From Saccoglossus kowalevskii (lineage: Eukaryota; Hemichordata; Enteropneusta; Harrimaniidae), in the NCBI RefSeq assembly GCF_000003605.2, contig NW_003145787.1:39859-87247 (forward strand): DNA of 47,389 bases, in the 5' to 3' direction. This document shows, piece by piece, positions 35,599 to 47,389 of the stretch (position 1 is its first letter; each line of letters begins with the position of its first letter). The position numbers and the translations under genes were made by a program. A model generated the notes under the pieces. That model was not told where the DNA came from. It saw only the letters and a program-made list of their open reading frames with translations, and did not search any database.

Positions 35599-35602
35599 TT
35601 AA

Positions 35603-37878
35603 GTTAATAATAGGGTAAATAATACAATACAGTGGTAGCTGAATCAGTCTAAGTATGCAATCATTATAATTGTAGCTGAGGCCAAATTACAAGTTCACTT
35701 CTTGATTGGCGCCAGTCAATCAAGTGACGGTAAACGCCAATAACTTTGCGACAGCACGCACATTAAAAAACGCAGATTGAGTAAAACCTTTACAAAGGAT
35801 TATTTAATGAATTCTTCAAATTGACATTCAAATTAGTGAATTTCATGAACACAACTATTATATATGAAATAGATAAATAATATTTTAAGGGATAATGTGT
35901 GAATTAGAATCTACATATACATCGTAAAAGATACGTGTTCTATTAATAATAGGAGGTACGCAAGTGGAGCAGGTTTGTCTGCACACTCTTTTCTAAACGC
36001 CGTTTCTTAGTGTGGTTTCAATAGATATTTACATGTCTCGTGCGTGCCATATTACGATATAATACGGGGAGAAGACCATCAGGTATAATGTACAAATTTA
36101 ATACACAGACTTAAACAATTTGACAGTTATACGTGTGTGAACAATTCATGATAATAGTTGAATTCCCTTACCAAAATGGAACTAGTAGATTGACGTTTGG
36201 GGGTCTGAAACATATAGTTACTGTGTCTTCGGCATATTTCAGATGTGTTTCAAACATGTTTAAGACACTTCATTTACTAGTTTGAAACTAGTATAATTTC
36301 GGACGACTGATGCGGACACGTTTGGGAGATCAGTATGAAGATTAAGGATTTATTCGAAATAATTCATCTGACAAAAAGCAAAATAAATAAACAACATATG
36401 CATTATTGAAAATCATACCCATACAGTGAATCGGATAAATCAGGGCGTCAATGAAGCTAACACTTGCAAATGTGGTTCTATATACATTCGTATGGCGAAA
36501 AACACATGTTAATCAACATTACTCCCCTTATTGCATGAGAAAGTCATTTTAAAATCAATTACTTGACTTAGACTATCAATATCTTCAGGCATTCAGGCTG
36601 CTGACATTTTGTTACGATCAACTGTTCTATCCATCTTTGAAGATTGAATACAATTTCATGGAAAGCAAGGTTTGGAAATTCACTGAGGATATGTCCTAAT
36701 TGTCCTAATTGTCTCAGACATGTTTTGCATCAAATGGGACATCGTTCTGACTAATCTGGGACATGTATAATTTTGGTAAGGGTAATCATAAATCAACTTA
36801 TTAGTATTTTGTGTGAACTGTTCATTTATACGCAACGGAATATTGTTTACAGCCCTACACAACTAGAAACTAGTCGATAACTACACGTCATTCGCACTGT
36901 GCGGGCATAATCAACTAGTTTCACCAGACAATAATATTCTGTGTTTATCTATCGACCCCAGTATTCATAATCTAGATATATATCATAAGTTTCATTTAGG
37001 TACATACTATCATACATTACTGAGGCAACTGTACTGACAAATCTGATAATACATCTAGAAACCCATTACATGTGATAATGACATATCTTTAGCAACTTAT
37101 ATTGTATGATCACTATAAATGGAAGTGAAACTACGGAGATTATCACTTTCGTAATGACAACAAAACAACTGTACCTCGGCAATATTAAATGTCTGGGCCG
37201 TAATTGCTTAATTCCACTGTGCAGCATTACTCTTTAAAATGTCAATGACGGAATATATTGCCGATTGTCGGATACAATTGATAATTAGCACATACAATAC
37301 TCGTGTTAGAAATTAATTTAATGGAAGGATAGTTATGTGAAAAAGTCTGCAATAACATTATTTTCATTTATTTGATTTTTCCAGTCGGGTAAATCTATTA
37401 TCCGTATATAACTCGATGTTCATGTCATACACCGTCTGATTCTTACACAAAAGGTTATACATTGAAATTAATGTATCATATTGATTGGTTTGTTCATCAC
37501 AAATATCCAGGCTATATATTGAGTGTACGATAATTCAGATATAAATATTATATTTGCGAATGATTCAAACATACACTTTACGTATATAATTATGTTCACA
37601 AATTGTAGAAAACAAAATCAGGTACCACTATTTATATGCAAAAGGTCTGTCAACCGACCGATCCGTGAAATGAAACGTATGTATCGTGATGAATATAATT
37701 TTTTTCATTCGTATTTAGGTTTTCACCGACTCGAATCGCGTTTGTTGAATTTCAAACACAAACATAGTTAGGTTGAATTACAGTGATCATGGCATATATT
37801 CTGACACAAAGCAGGAAAGATAGCTATTGCCTACTACAGTAAATATAATGGAAAAATAAAATAAAAAAGGAGGAGTGT
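35603..37878. other. Non-coding stretch with recurring AAACTAGT motifs
   Basis: No gene was recognised. The palindrome at 36275-36293 and an inverted pair GAAACTAGT (36866-36874)/ACTAGTTTC (36914-36922) share one motif. A small TGTCCTAAT tandem lies near 36.69-36.71 kb. The open frame at 37523-37771 matches no known family. Confidence 0.6.
36275..36293. repeat. 19-bp palindrome
   Basis: TACTAGTTTGAAACTAGTA is self-complementary around a central G. The half-motif GAAACTAGT recurs twice, in opposite orientations, about 600 bases downstream. Confidence 0.75.
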
Positions 37879-38180
37879 TCGATGTCGATGTTCGAAAAGC
37901 AACAGCAACTGACCTATATCACTGTTAACACTGAGAGCTGAACATCATGAACCACTGAAGTCTCAGCGATGATATCAGGTGTCCGGAATGAGTAGGCACA
38001 CCTTGCCAACAGTCAGATTTGTATGGGTATGGTCAACTCCGGGAGTAATTAATACAATCCAACATTGCCTCAACACATGGATGTCACTAGTCTCAGAAGT
38101 AAATGCTGAGTTAGATGATAAAGATACACAAGTTGGGGATGATTTGTGTCTAACACGACGAGATGCCGTATAAGGTGAAT
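37879..38180 (+). other. Locally GC-richer segment with open frame of unknown meaning
   Basis: The base composition rises to around 40-45% G+C by eye. A frame from ATG at 37979, possibly 37988, is open to a stop at 38171-38173 (64 codons, ending LTRRDAV). The region is low in simple repeats and looks more coding-like than its neighbours, and it lies about 0.5 kb from a transposase relic. I could not assign the peptide to any family; it may be an old transposon or exon fragment, or chance. Confidence 0.15.
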
Positions 38181-38717
38181 GTGCAGGCCTATATATATCG
38201 ATGACGTTGTGTTGAAGTTAAAAAAAAGGTGACAACACGTGCACGGTGCGATTTGGCATTATCAACTTTCAAAACTATCACAGCTTCTATCCTTTGAAAT
38301 CATGGGAACACAATATGTTACAGCATCCCATTTCAATCCATTTTTCAATCGATGCTCTGTGGCAGTATGTGAAGCTAATATAAGTTGTTATTTTTCGTTC
38401 CCGTTCGAACGAAGTTTGAAATCTGTCTCCGTCCGTACGTTTGTGACCATAAATTCGATTGCAAATTTGTAAGTTATATAATAACACATTACACATTTAT
38501 TCAGAAACCGTTTACTTTGTCATATTACCAGTGGTTTGCATATCCAATTTGATTAAATAATTTTGTGATCAGATAAAAGACAACAGACTTGCAGCCATCT
38601 TGCTTTTTGGCCTCATTACTTTATCTTCGGCATGAATAACATTTCTACTAATTGCAAGGGGGACTATGTAATTAGCAATTACTTGCTTACAATAACATCT
38701 ATTATTTATTAACTAGG

Positions 38718-39060
38718 TCATCTGTGGACGCCAATATGGCTATCAGTATTCTGCAGAGTAAAACTTGACTTATTTGTGAAAACTACATTTGCTGAGTTTA
38801 TGCATGTGTTGTTGAGTCCAGGCTAATCGAGCAGTTCCATGGTGTGGGAAAAGGTTTCTTTTGCCAGTATTGTTGTGTAGGTCTTCCATTGAGCATTGGC
38901 AGTTATGTTGCGTCCACAATGGTTCTGAGCAATAATTGTGACACACGGACGACCTGACCTGGATCTGTCATATACATATACACTGTAAAGTGCTGAGATA
39001 GTCATGTATAAATTCTGTCTGCTTATCGTGTCTTAACACCCTCGTTAAACTCATGAATCT
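38718..39060 (-). pseudogene. Tc1/mariner-family transposase, broken fragment
   Basis: Read on the minus strand, three blocks of a Tc1-type transposase appear in the right order. First, 38865-39005 gives MTISALYS...DRSRSGRPCVT, matching the end of the N-terminal helix-turn-helix region and the conserved RSGRPRVT linker. Second, in another frame, 38799-38865 gives HGTARLAWTQQHMH, the block before the first catalytic residue. Third, after another frame change, 38718-38780 gives FTNKSSFTLQNTDS, matching FTDESRFTL. The first catalytic Asp is Asn here and the Glu after it is Lys. About 50 residues between blocks one and two are missing, and a stop follows soon after block three. The rest of the DDE domain and the terminal repeats were not found. 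Clearly non-functional. Confidence 0.75.
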
Positions 39061-41533
39061 AGTTTGCTCTTTGATTATTTAATGTAAGCAGGTAGGGGTT
39101 TTTTGTATATTGATTACAATAATTGGCAGCAGCTGTGATCTCATGGAGTACATGCGTATATCAACATATTCCAAAGAGTTACAGCAGGTTTGTGATGGAC
39201 AATGCGAAACTAAAAACAACTTTGAAATCATGTGGGCACCAATTTCGATTAACTCAAGTGACAAAATCAATCACACAGGCGTGTCGAATTGAACAGGACC
39301 TTTTTGTACATATGGCTTGTATTCAGCAGTCTTATACACTATAACCAGAATGTGATTGAATAATATAAAGTGGATATCTCAGCAGTAACCCATCGCTATC
39401 AGATTTATTAATGTAATACTTGTTCATGTCTGTAGAGCCGTTATCAGAGAACAAATGAAAATTACTAAACGAGTATTGCCATTAAGATATATATATATAT
39501 ATTAAGAATATGAAATGGGGTCTTAAATGTAAGTGGATTTATATTACACGCGCGTTTCTTTTTTTTGCGACATCTGAAAGTACTCAAAATAATATTATAC
39601 TTGATAATAATTCAAGAAATTAAGCGTAACACTTCTATATCTTAAGCTAATGGCGTATGTTTTGATTCTAAGCCATGCTGTCAAAAGTTCAATCTGCTTG
39701 CATGGACCAATTAGATTGCCGGAATTATGGAGATATAAAAAAAATATTAGACATTTTATTACACTGTAGAGTACTTTATTACACGTTATAATCAGTGAAC
39801 GTAAATAGGTTCAACGCCCGATGTGATACTTGTCACAGTCGGCTTAATACAATTTATGTTAAAAGCACTTGTATTCAAAACTGCAATTCTCACCACAAAA
39901 AGTTATTGCCGTGTTCCTCGCCTGCATCACAAACGTTGTGGAGTACAGTTTTATGCTATAATGGAAATACACCCCCAGAATGTGTATTATGATAGAAAAT
40001 ACGATTTCCATGAGGAATATTATTGCAGATTTCCCCTACGGCATGTAATGCGGATTATCTTTCCAGCCTGATTAACACCCATCACTGATTATGACTGGCG
40101 ACTCGGAGATTGACGACTGATTCTGTTATCCCTGCTTATTTCAAAGTGACGTTATACGCTGATCAGATATTTTTATCTCGCTTGTTTGCATCAGATAAAT
40201 CAATTGGTGGAATATTGTCTGCAGTATTCTACATACATCTAATGACTAATACAATGTAAATGCATATCTTGTGATTTAAGTTGAATTCAAGTAACAAAAC
40301 TATGGCAGATAGTTTAAAACAGACTCGGACTAGCAATCGATTTTCACACTTGTTTTTATTATCAACAACGTAATGTCAAATAGTTTGCACATGTCTGCAC
40401 GTTCTAAACAATAACATTTTACCATTCAAAGAGCGGAGTCAGCGAACTTCTTTGTGTGGAGTCAGGTCAAACCCTGGTGGCAGCCATGTTTGTTTTTATT
40501 ATTAGAGAACGCTTACGCGCGTAATCATTTCATATTTGGAATTCGCATTTCAAGGCGCTTATCTATCATCTATCAATTTCACTAGTAAGTTAAATTTAAT
40601 TGCTTGTTACGTTTAGTTGTAATGATTGCATATGATAACAATGTATATGCGTTGGTCAGTCCTCATTGGTTTATATTATATATCTGCAATTCATTGCGTG
40701 GCGCTGTTCATTTCAATTACAGTGCATCACTGATATTCAATTATCTGTTGGGATGAAAAACCGCATATTTGATGTTTGTCGACGTGATTCATAATTAAGT
40801 AATAAATTTATAGCTTCTACTGGTGACCATTTGTTATAGAATAAGTCGTTGACCTAAATGTCACTCGTTGAAAACACAAAATGTGATGCAGGACATGTGT
40901 ACAATATCTAAATTGAAAATAACTGACGTACGCCTTGTGTGCATTTTGATGTGAATACTCTAATTCAATTGTTAAGGTGACGCCAAATGCGAATAAGCTC
41001 AATTACTGTAATGTAATGCACACATGTGTGAGAGAACAATTAAATGTAATTTTATTATAATTGCGTTATGATTTCAATTTGTATTGATCGATTGGATGAG
41101 TACTCAAACTAAGTTGTTTTATGAAGCACTGCCTGCCTTGACCTTAGGTTTTGTAGGTTTTGTTGGACTAACCTAAACATTGGAATTTTGATGCTACATG
41201 TCAGTCACCATACATGAGGGGGTTGTGTTGTAAATTACCACTGGCGTCATATATTTTATTGATTAAGAAAAAGTAAACTCACAGATGTTGTACGACAGCA
41301 GACTTCTTCAATACCTGTTTCTGACAATAACAGACATACTATAAATGAAAACCAAAGCACAATCTCGTATCAATGGTTCAAACTTACATTACTGACATAT
41401 CTTTTGGAGTTCACATCCTGTCAATGTATTGATTACAGGAATATATGATTTGAGTTCCCGTATTACACGTCTTGATTTGTAATAGTTCCTCGAAGCGTGC
41501 GATTTTTGTGGGCAATATTTGACTGGATTTGCC
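39061..41533. other. Non-coding stretch
   Basis: No gene was recognised. Overlapping short frames near 39.1-39.3 kb and 39.8-40.07 kb have no family resemblance. A GGAGTCAG word is repeated near 40434-40466, close to a locally GC-richer patch (40.43-40.53 kb). Confidence 0.6.
39487..39502. repeat. Short AT microsatellite
   Basis: About eight uninterrupted AT dinucleotides. No gene association. Confidence 0.85.
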
Positions 41534-41650
41534 ATAGTATACGATCTTCAAAATATACCATTCGGTTTCTTATAATGTACAATTTGATTTCTCATAATAG
41601 TCGATTTCTTTTAGTATACGATTATATTTTTTATGGTACAATATAAATTT
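41534..41650. repeat. Degenerate tandem repeat, about 20-22 bp period
   Basis: Five or six loosely similar units occur in succession, each of the form (A)TAxTxTACGATTT followed by a short T-rich tail: AGTATACGATCTTC, TAATGTACAATTTGATTT, TAATAGTCGATTTCTTTT, AGTATACGATTATATTTT and GGTACAATATAAATTT. The units differ at several positions, indicating an old minisatellite. Confidence 0.4.
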
Positions 41651-44600
41651 GTAATAACAGTGGCATACCGGTTAACGCAGTTGCATTTTTGATATCCATA
41701 AAACAATAAATGAACTACAGATATCCATTAGTATCTTAATGAATGACTTTGAGTAGGGATATTACAATTAAGCATTGTCGTCTGTGTGGCATCAGGTATT
41801 GATAATGTACCTTATGTTACATCTCCTGATTTTTTATTTATCACGTCCAATAGAAATCACGTCATGTTATTATTTGAATGGAAAATAATAAATAATAACG
41901 ATTTATAATTAAATATAAATAACACATTGTTCAAGTTATGATGACATAATTATAATCATTGGAATATAACTTCCAGTTGGGATGTTGCAAATATTTACAT
42001 TAGGTACACAAACGTATTTCATAAAACAGACTGAAAGCTGTTACCTCGGACAGAATGACATAATTCTTTGTTTTTCATGTGATTATTTTCTGAATTAATG
42101 ACATGCCGGTTATATATACAATGCGCATCTGTGCAAAGAAAATTGAAAAGTCAAATGGGTCCATCATATATCATAATATAATTGTATAATGTGATATAAA
42201 ACAGAATTACGTATTGGTAATTCAGCATCAATATGTCATAAATAAAGTTGATTCAGCAACTTATATAATTTTGTAATAGATATTATTAGCATTTGAATAA
42301 AACAGATTTGTTTTCCAATATTCAGATTGCATTTTTCTTCGTTACACAATAAATAAATAAACAGTCAGTTGAATGACATTTAAATGGGATTAGGTGAACA
42401 TGGAATAAATGTGCGTAATCTCTGATTTTGAAATACTAATTGAGAAACACAAATTAAACAATTGTATATTTTCAACGAACTGAAATAAGCACTTTAAAAT
42501 TGTGTGCACGAACGACACAGTAAGCCGATTGTCAGTCTCGACGTAAAACTAGGGGTAATTACTGAAACACAATCTAATTATATTTCAATATAGTTAAATG
42601 GCGGAAAGTGTTAATTATAATTATTTCAATTTTCATTTAAAAGCTGGAAAATTGGAAATGAATATTTCTAATTCGTATCGAATTAAGTAATGTCTATTAG
42701 TATTTAGTGTTGGCTTACTAAAAAAAGTAACTAATGATGTTCAATATTTAAGTCTTGAAACTACATCAGACTGCCTGCAAATACTTGTAAATATGCCTAG
42801 AATTATTATGTTTTATAACGTGAAATAACAAAAACATGACACTGTACATACAATATTTCATATTGATATTATTAATACGTTATTGCAGCGACTCGACTGT
42901 TAAGCTCCTGACGAGTGTGTCACTAAAAGCTAAACGTGAACTGCTATACATTTTGTAAGAGTGAAACTAACGTTACACTAATACGCTGAATATTTTTCGC
43001 TGTGTTTTAATGGGTTCGTGTTTAAAAAACGATTGTTCAGTGGTTAGCGATGTCTCACATCAGTGAAAGCTATGTATTATAACCCTTCACCCACTTCTAC
43101 CTCAACCGTTCAAACTAAACCATATTATATCAAAATTATATAACACGAAATATTGGGGTGGGAACAGATGCATGGCGTCTCATCAAATTGGAATGTAAAT
43201 GATATATGTTCAGTGCACTGTTCCTGCCCTCGGTGTACGTAATAAAATGATTACAGTATCCGTGTTGTAGTGAGTAGTGATTGTAATAATCTCTAATGCA
43301 TTCTGTTGATTCGAGTCGGAAACTATAAAAACATGATTTTATTCAATACAGAGTAAATTATTATACACTGTCGCATATTTTGTATAGTTTTATCTTGCAG
43401 CATTACGTGAAGCTATAGTCTTACATGTAATGAAATTGTCGACGTATTCCATTCGACCACATTATGTTGAATTATATTTTAAGAAAAACGCGCTGGTTGG
43501 TAAGCAGTAACATAGTTGTAGAAACAATTACGTAAAAGTTATTTGCAGGATAACATATTTAATAATACATGAATGCGTAACTAACATATAATACCTGCAG
43601 TCATGGGGTGAAAGTTGAACATGTTTAGTGTATATTATATTACAGAGCAATGACAAAGAATTAAACGAACATCGCTGACAAACTATGGCAATGTGTATAA
43701 CGTCTCATACGATTAAATATTTTTTAGTTGCAAACACGACAAACGTGAGAGCACATTTTCGAATTCAGTGAAACCTTGCACATAACTATCTGCTTGTTTA
43801 TCCTGGTGAAACAGTTCTTGTACCCATTGTGCCAATTCGATTTTAAATGATTGGGTAAATAGCTTATAAATGTAATCACTTGGTAATGAAAATGTGGTTT
43901 AGCTGCTTGATCAATATTCAGAATTATACAATGTAGGTATTGCATGTGGAGTAGAACGTGCCCTCCTTTCGAAATACCGGAATTCCTGAATACGAATACT
44001 TCTAACCCAGGGTACATGTACGTGGATTCCTTTTCCTCGGATATCACAATGTAGTAATGGATTGCTTTGGGAGATTATGTATATATATGACTGAACATTG
44101 GTATGCTGTTAGTCGAATATGTCTTTTTTCTCTCAGTTATTCACTGAATATGCCATGAGCCAAAGTGGCGGCGTTTGTTATATCAGTTTACGCGTTTTAA
44201 TGTGAACGTGCTCAAATTGTAAGGGGAAACCATTATCCACTCTAGGCAGGATGGTAGAATTACCTATGTATTTCCTAATATATTAAGCAAGATTTTGTAT
44301 TCCTTTGATTTTGGTTTTGTTTTCTCTATCAAATGTATTTGGAACTGTTTTGATAAATACATTTTTTCATGTAGATTGTATTGATCATTTTATTCGAAAT
44401 TTGTCGATTTTTTGTTCATAACCTCACCTCAAAAAGTTTTCAATATTAAACTAGTAATATCATGATAGACAATTACAAAAGATACATTTTCTGTAAATAC
44501 ATTGACTACGATTAAATGAATTGACTCGACACCACATATTTTCATCACTAAAAATACCCGTTCCTTTCATAAAATAGGTCTATAGTGTCAAACTCCTTCT

Positions 44601-47389
44601 TGAGGTGCAGGTACCCATCACCGGTTAATTTACTATTATCTATGATGTAAAGCATTAGTGCGGCTCTGTTTATGAACTATAAAAATTTTATATATATCTA
44701 TAAAGCTGACTGATTTTCATTCAAAAACTTTTGCTCATTGCATACTTATACAACGCAGAATTCCCATACACATGGGTAAGACGCATATGGGTTCGTAGTT
44801 TCATGGATCAAATCATTATTTGTATATGTTGCCGCCACCTTCGCCCGTTGAAGACATTGAGTAGTAAACCAGTTTTCAAAAACATTTTCAAAATGTAATT
44901 CAAAGGAAAACATACAATATCAGTAATGTAGAAACCTTATGTAATATAGCTGGAATGTTATCAATAACAGTGGATTTTCAGCAATCACATATTCAATACG
45001 TTATACATGTTAGCCTGTAAGTGAAGAAATATAACAAATATAGCAAATGAGCGGTAGCCAAACTCGCCGACCTCAGGATGGTTTCAAACTATTCTGCTTG
45101 CATTGAAGCAACGACAGCCATAGATTAAACGTTAATCTCAATGGACGTAATGATTATATCCATCGATAACTACAATCTACGCTCGACGTAGATACGAGGT
45201 ACCTTAATGCATTTAAAGGAAATAATTGAAAATCTATTGCACAGTATGACATGTAGTACACGTAATGCCGTTACTAGACTGCAAACAGTTCAAACGGTAC
45301 TCATCTTTTCGAAACCATTTTTTACTACTGACTCACAGCGACAGTAGCCACAACTCATATTTTTTAAACATTGCGTGAATAGCTTGTAGTCCACATTAAT
45401 GGGTAGGTAGAAAATATAGACCTATTTAGGCATATAGAAAAGAGAGCTTTGTCACAGTTATGCAATAGCAACTGTCGAGGTCTTTCTGATGACCTCAATT
45501 ACATGCACTTGCATCAAACCTTCAGGATCTGGGTCGGTGCGTTTTTCGGTGGAATCAGATGAATAGGTAAAATGAGTATGTTTCTGTCTACGTTTACTTT
45601 GGGGGAAATTGAAGCATTAACTTTAATGTTTAGTTGTTTTATTACTGGAAGTTAGTATTGTAGCACTGTTGAGAATAGAGTGCATAGAGTGCAAGAGGCA
45701 TCATCCTTCTATGATTAGCTGCCACCAATAATTCTGTCATGGTTTTGTCAAAAGCAACGTAAAATCCAGTCAAGACAGACTTTCCGGGTTGTATTGAAAT
45801 GCATACTAAATAGCGACAATCTCCATAAAGTTTATTCGTTTACCTAGAGTAGGTAGACCTAGCACGCATTTTCAATTATTGAACATAGTCAACAGCTGAT
45901 GCCAAGCAGTTACATACATATACCTAATATAGGTAAACCAGATAAATTGAATTTATCTACGCTATGGTGGACATTTATATTTTACGTTGATTAAGTATTT
46001 TTGTTAGTTTTGGTAAGCGTTCCTTATCTTAGCGCGTGGCTAGTTAGTTACTGGAATTAATATATACGAAAACCCGTCTGTATTTCTTATGTTATGATGC
46101 ATAATATAAAAACGTACATTTGATGAGTTAGATTATTGCTGGATTTATAGTATGCTTATGTGAGAAATTCCTTTTGCAATTGCAAAATACTTACGTTTAC
46201 GTTTCAATGGGTTAAACTAATATACTATTTCGAGAATTGCTGTTGCAAATCACTACAGAAACTCAAGTTACGTTTGTTATTATTCATTATATCATTCACT
46301 GTTTTCAGTACTCTATGGAATAATTCCTGATCAAATGTTAAATTGTGTGTAAGTATCATGAATTTGAAGAAGATTTTGACCGGGCATTTTTCAAAAAAAT
46401 GATAATTAATTAAGATGACATTAAAAAAATGTTATATTAATGGGAATTTAATATAATAATATCATGATTCATCAGATGTGCCTGATTTGGTCAAAACACT
46501 CACAGGGATAAAATGCGGTCATGATACATTTGTATTGGTCGTCATCTTGCTATAATATACATGCTAAATTGCATAATCACCCTATTTGTGCCAGATTATC
46601 ATTTTAAACGGCAGTAAAACCTACATTTTTCCTTTCAATTTCCGGTCAAAACTCATGTATGGGAATAGCATGTTGTAAAACGCATGCAGTATGAAAATTA
46701 GGTCCTAAACAATTAAAATGTGTAATAACAAATATCCATTATTCTTATACCACTGAAAATAAAAGTTAAACGTTTAACAACCTGATAATTTTTGTGGACA
46801 CTCTCCAAAGAGTTTTAATCAAAAGCTTCAATCAGCAGATATTTGATTATTAGCGTTGACATTTTAATTATTATAAATTCCTACCTTTGAATTTAAGAAC
46901 AAAATGATAGGATTTAAGAGACACACTTATTGGGCTGAAAGGTAGTGGATTCATACGCGTAATCAAAATGTGTGTTTTTACATGGACACAGGTGAAACGA
47001 ATATGATACACATAAGCTGTAGTACCTCAATAGATAGTAACGATACACTTTACAATTACCAATTAATGTGTAACCACATGATATATGTCACATGATGTGT
47101 CCATAAATTAGATAACGCTTCCTTTTCGTTGAATATTCTGCAATTTAGTGTCGTATTAAATTGAAATATTATTAAATACATTGGCATTTGACCATAATAC
47201 ACTAATACCCACTTGTTATTCTGCGATGAAAAACATACTGTGAGTGTAGTATTACAATATATTGTGGTCTGTGCGCAGTAAATCATCAGACAGCATGCCG
47301 TTTTACGGTGTTTTGCTAGGAGCGTAAAGATACTTGAAAAGCAATCTGTGGCATATAAAAATATTAATGTTATACATTGAACCATAGAC
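41651..47389. other. AT-rich non-coding stretch to the end of the window
   Basis: No exon, RNA gene or transposon was recognised. The longest frames (43724-44047 and 47056-47385, both minus strand) are about 107-109 codons and show no motif or family resemblance. They are what chance gives in this much sequence. The only structured part is the palindrome group at 45841-45958. Confidence 0.6.
45841..45958. repeat. Repeated TACCTA-nnn-TAGGTA palindromes and a 19-bp palindrome
   Basis: TACCTAGAGTAGGTA (45841-45855) and TACCTAATATAGGTA (45921-45935) have identical six-base arms around different three-base centres, 80 bases apart, and each is followed by a purine and ACC. Five bases after the second is AGATAAATTGAATTTATCT (45940-45958), self-complementary around one G. 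Paired symmetric sites like these can be binding sites for dimeric regulators, but no gene is nearby and chance cannot be excluded. Confidence 0.5.

Noticed and set aside
38275-38285. TATCACAG, seed of the miR-2/miR-13 family
   Set aside because: Seed-length match only, with the remainder different and no hairpin.
43724-44047. 107-codon minus-strand open frame
   Set aside because: No motif or family resemblance; judged to be chance.
47056-47385. 109-codon minus-strand open frame, longest in the window
   Set aside because: The length is within chance for 47 kb, with no recognisable domain and composition typical of translated AT-rich DNA.
1-47389. CRISPR arrays, operons, prophage or bacterial insertion sequences
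   Set aside because: No regularly spaced direct repeats with unique spacers, no long bacterial-type genes and no ribosome-binding sites were seen. The sequence is eukaryotic in character.

Overview
This 47.4 kb window looks like non-coding nuclear DNA from an animal, probably an invertebrate. By eye it is about one-third G+C. Stop codons are dense in all six frames, and no open frame exceeds about 110 codons. There are no operons, ribosome-binding sites or prokaryote-style gene packing, and the microsatellites and small DNA transposons are of eukaryotic type. I cannot name the species: nothing here is a recognisable exon, rRNA or tRNA. The window could be intergenic or lie inside a very large intron.

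Layout. Positions 1-5.7 kb are unstructured AT-rich DNA with one clean hairpin (629-691), an AT microsatellite and a cluster of possible transcription-factor sites near 2.65 kb. At 5.77-6.25 kb there is a perfect 238-bp tandem duplication, which may sit at the left end of a roughly 1.2 kb repeat-like block. From 7.49 to 9.93 kb there are about two and a third diverged tandem copies of a unit of roughly 1.0-1.1 kb, ending at a 114-bp AAAT microsatellite (9935-10048). From 10 to 24.7 kb the sequence is mostly unique. It carries several foldback or hairpin sequences (13737-13802, 15.84-16.02 kb, 17967-18006, 20.29-20.35 kb, 23033-23140, 24594-24622) and one odd CpG-rich segment near 14.9 kb.

The best-defined mobile elements are two copies, in opposite orientation, of one non-autonomous DNA transposon at 26104-27024 and 34932-35598. 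Both are bounded by TTAA and have termini beginning GGTAGAGATGC. The second copy lacks 250 bp that lie between two ACAGTGT/ACACTGT direct repeats, so its origin by microhomology-mediated internal deletion can be read directly. At 38718-39060, minus strand, lies a wrecked Tc1/mariner-type transposase. It keeps the linker motif RSGRP, the pre-catalytic ARLAWTQQH block and the FTDESRF block, the last mutated to FTNKSSF, and it is split by frameshifts and an internal deletion. The last 8 kb are nearly featureless apart from a degenerate short tandem repeat near 41.6 kb and paired palindromes near 45.9 kb.

No genes here act together as a system. What the window records is transposon decay, local duplication and foldback DNA. 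The most novel candidates are the TTAA element family, with its unusual GG terminus, and the dispersed hairpin-bearing repeat at 15.8, 16.0 and 20.3 kb. All identities and alignments were judged by eye.
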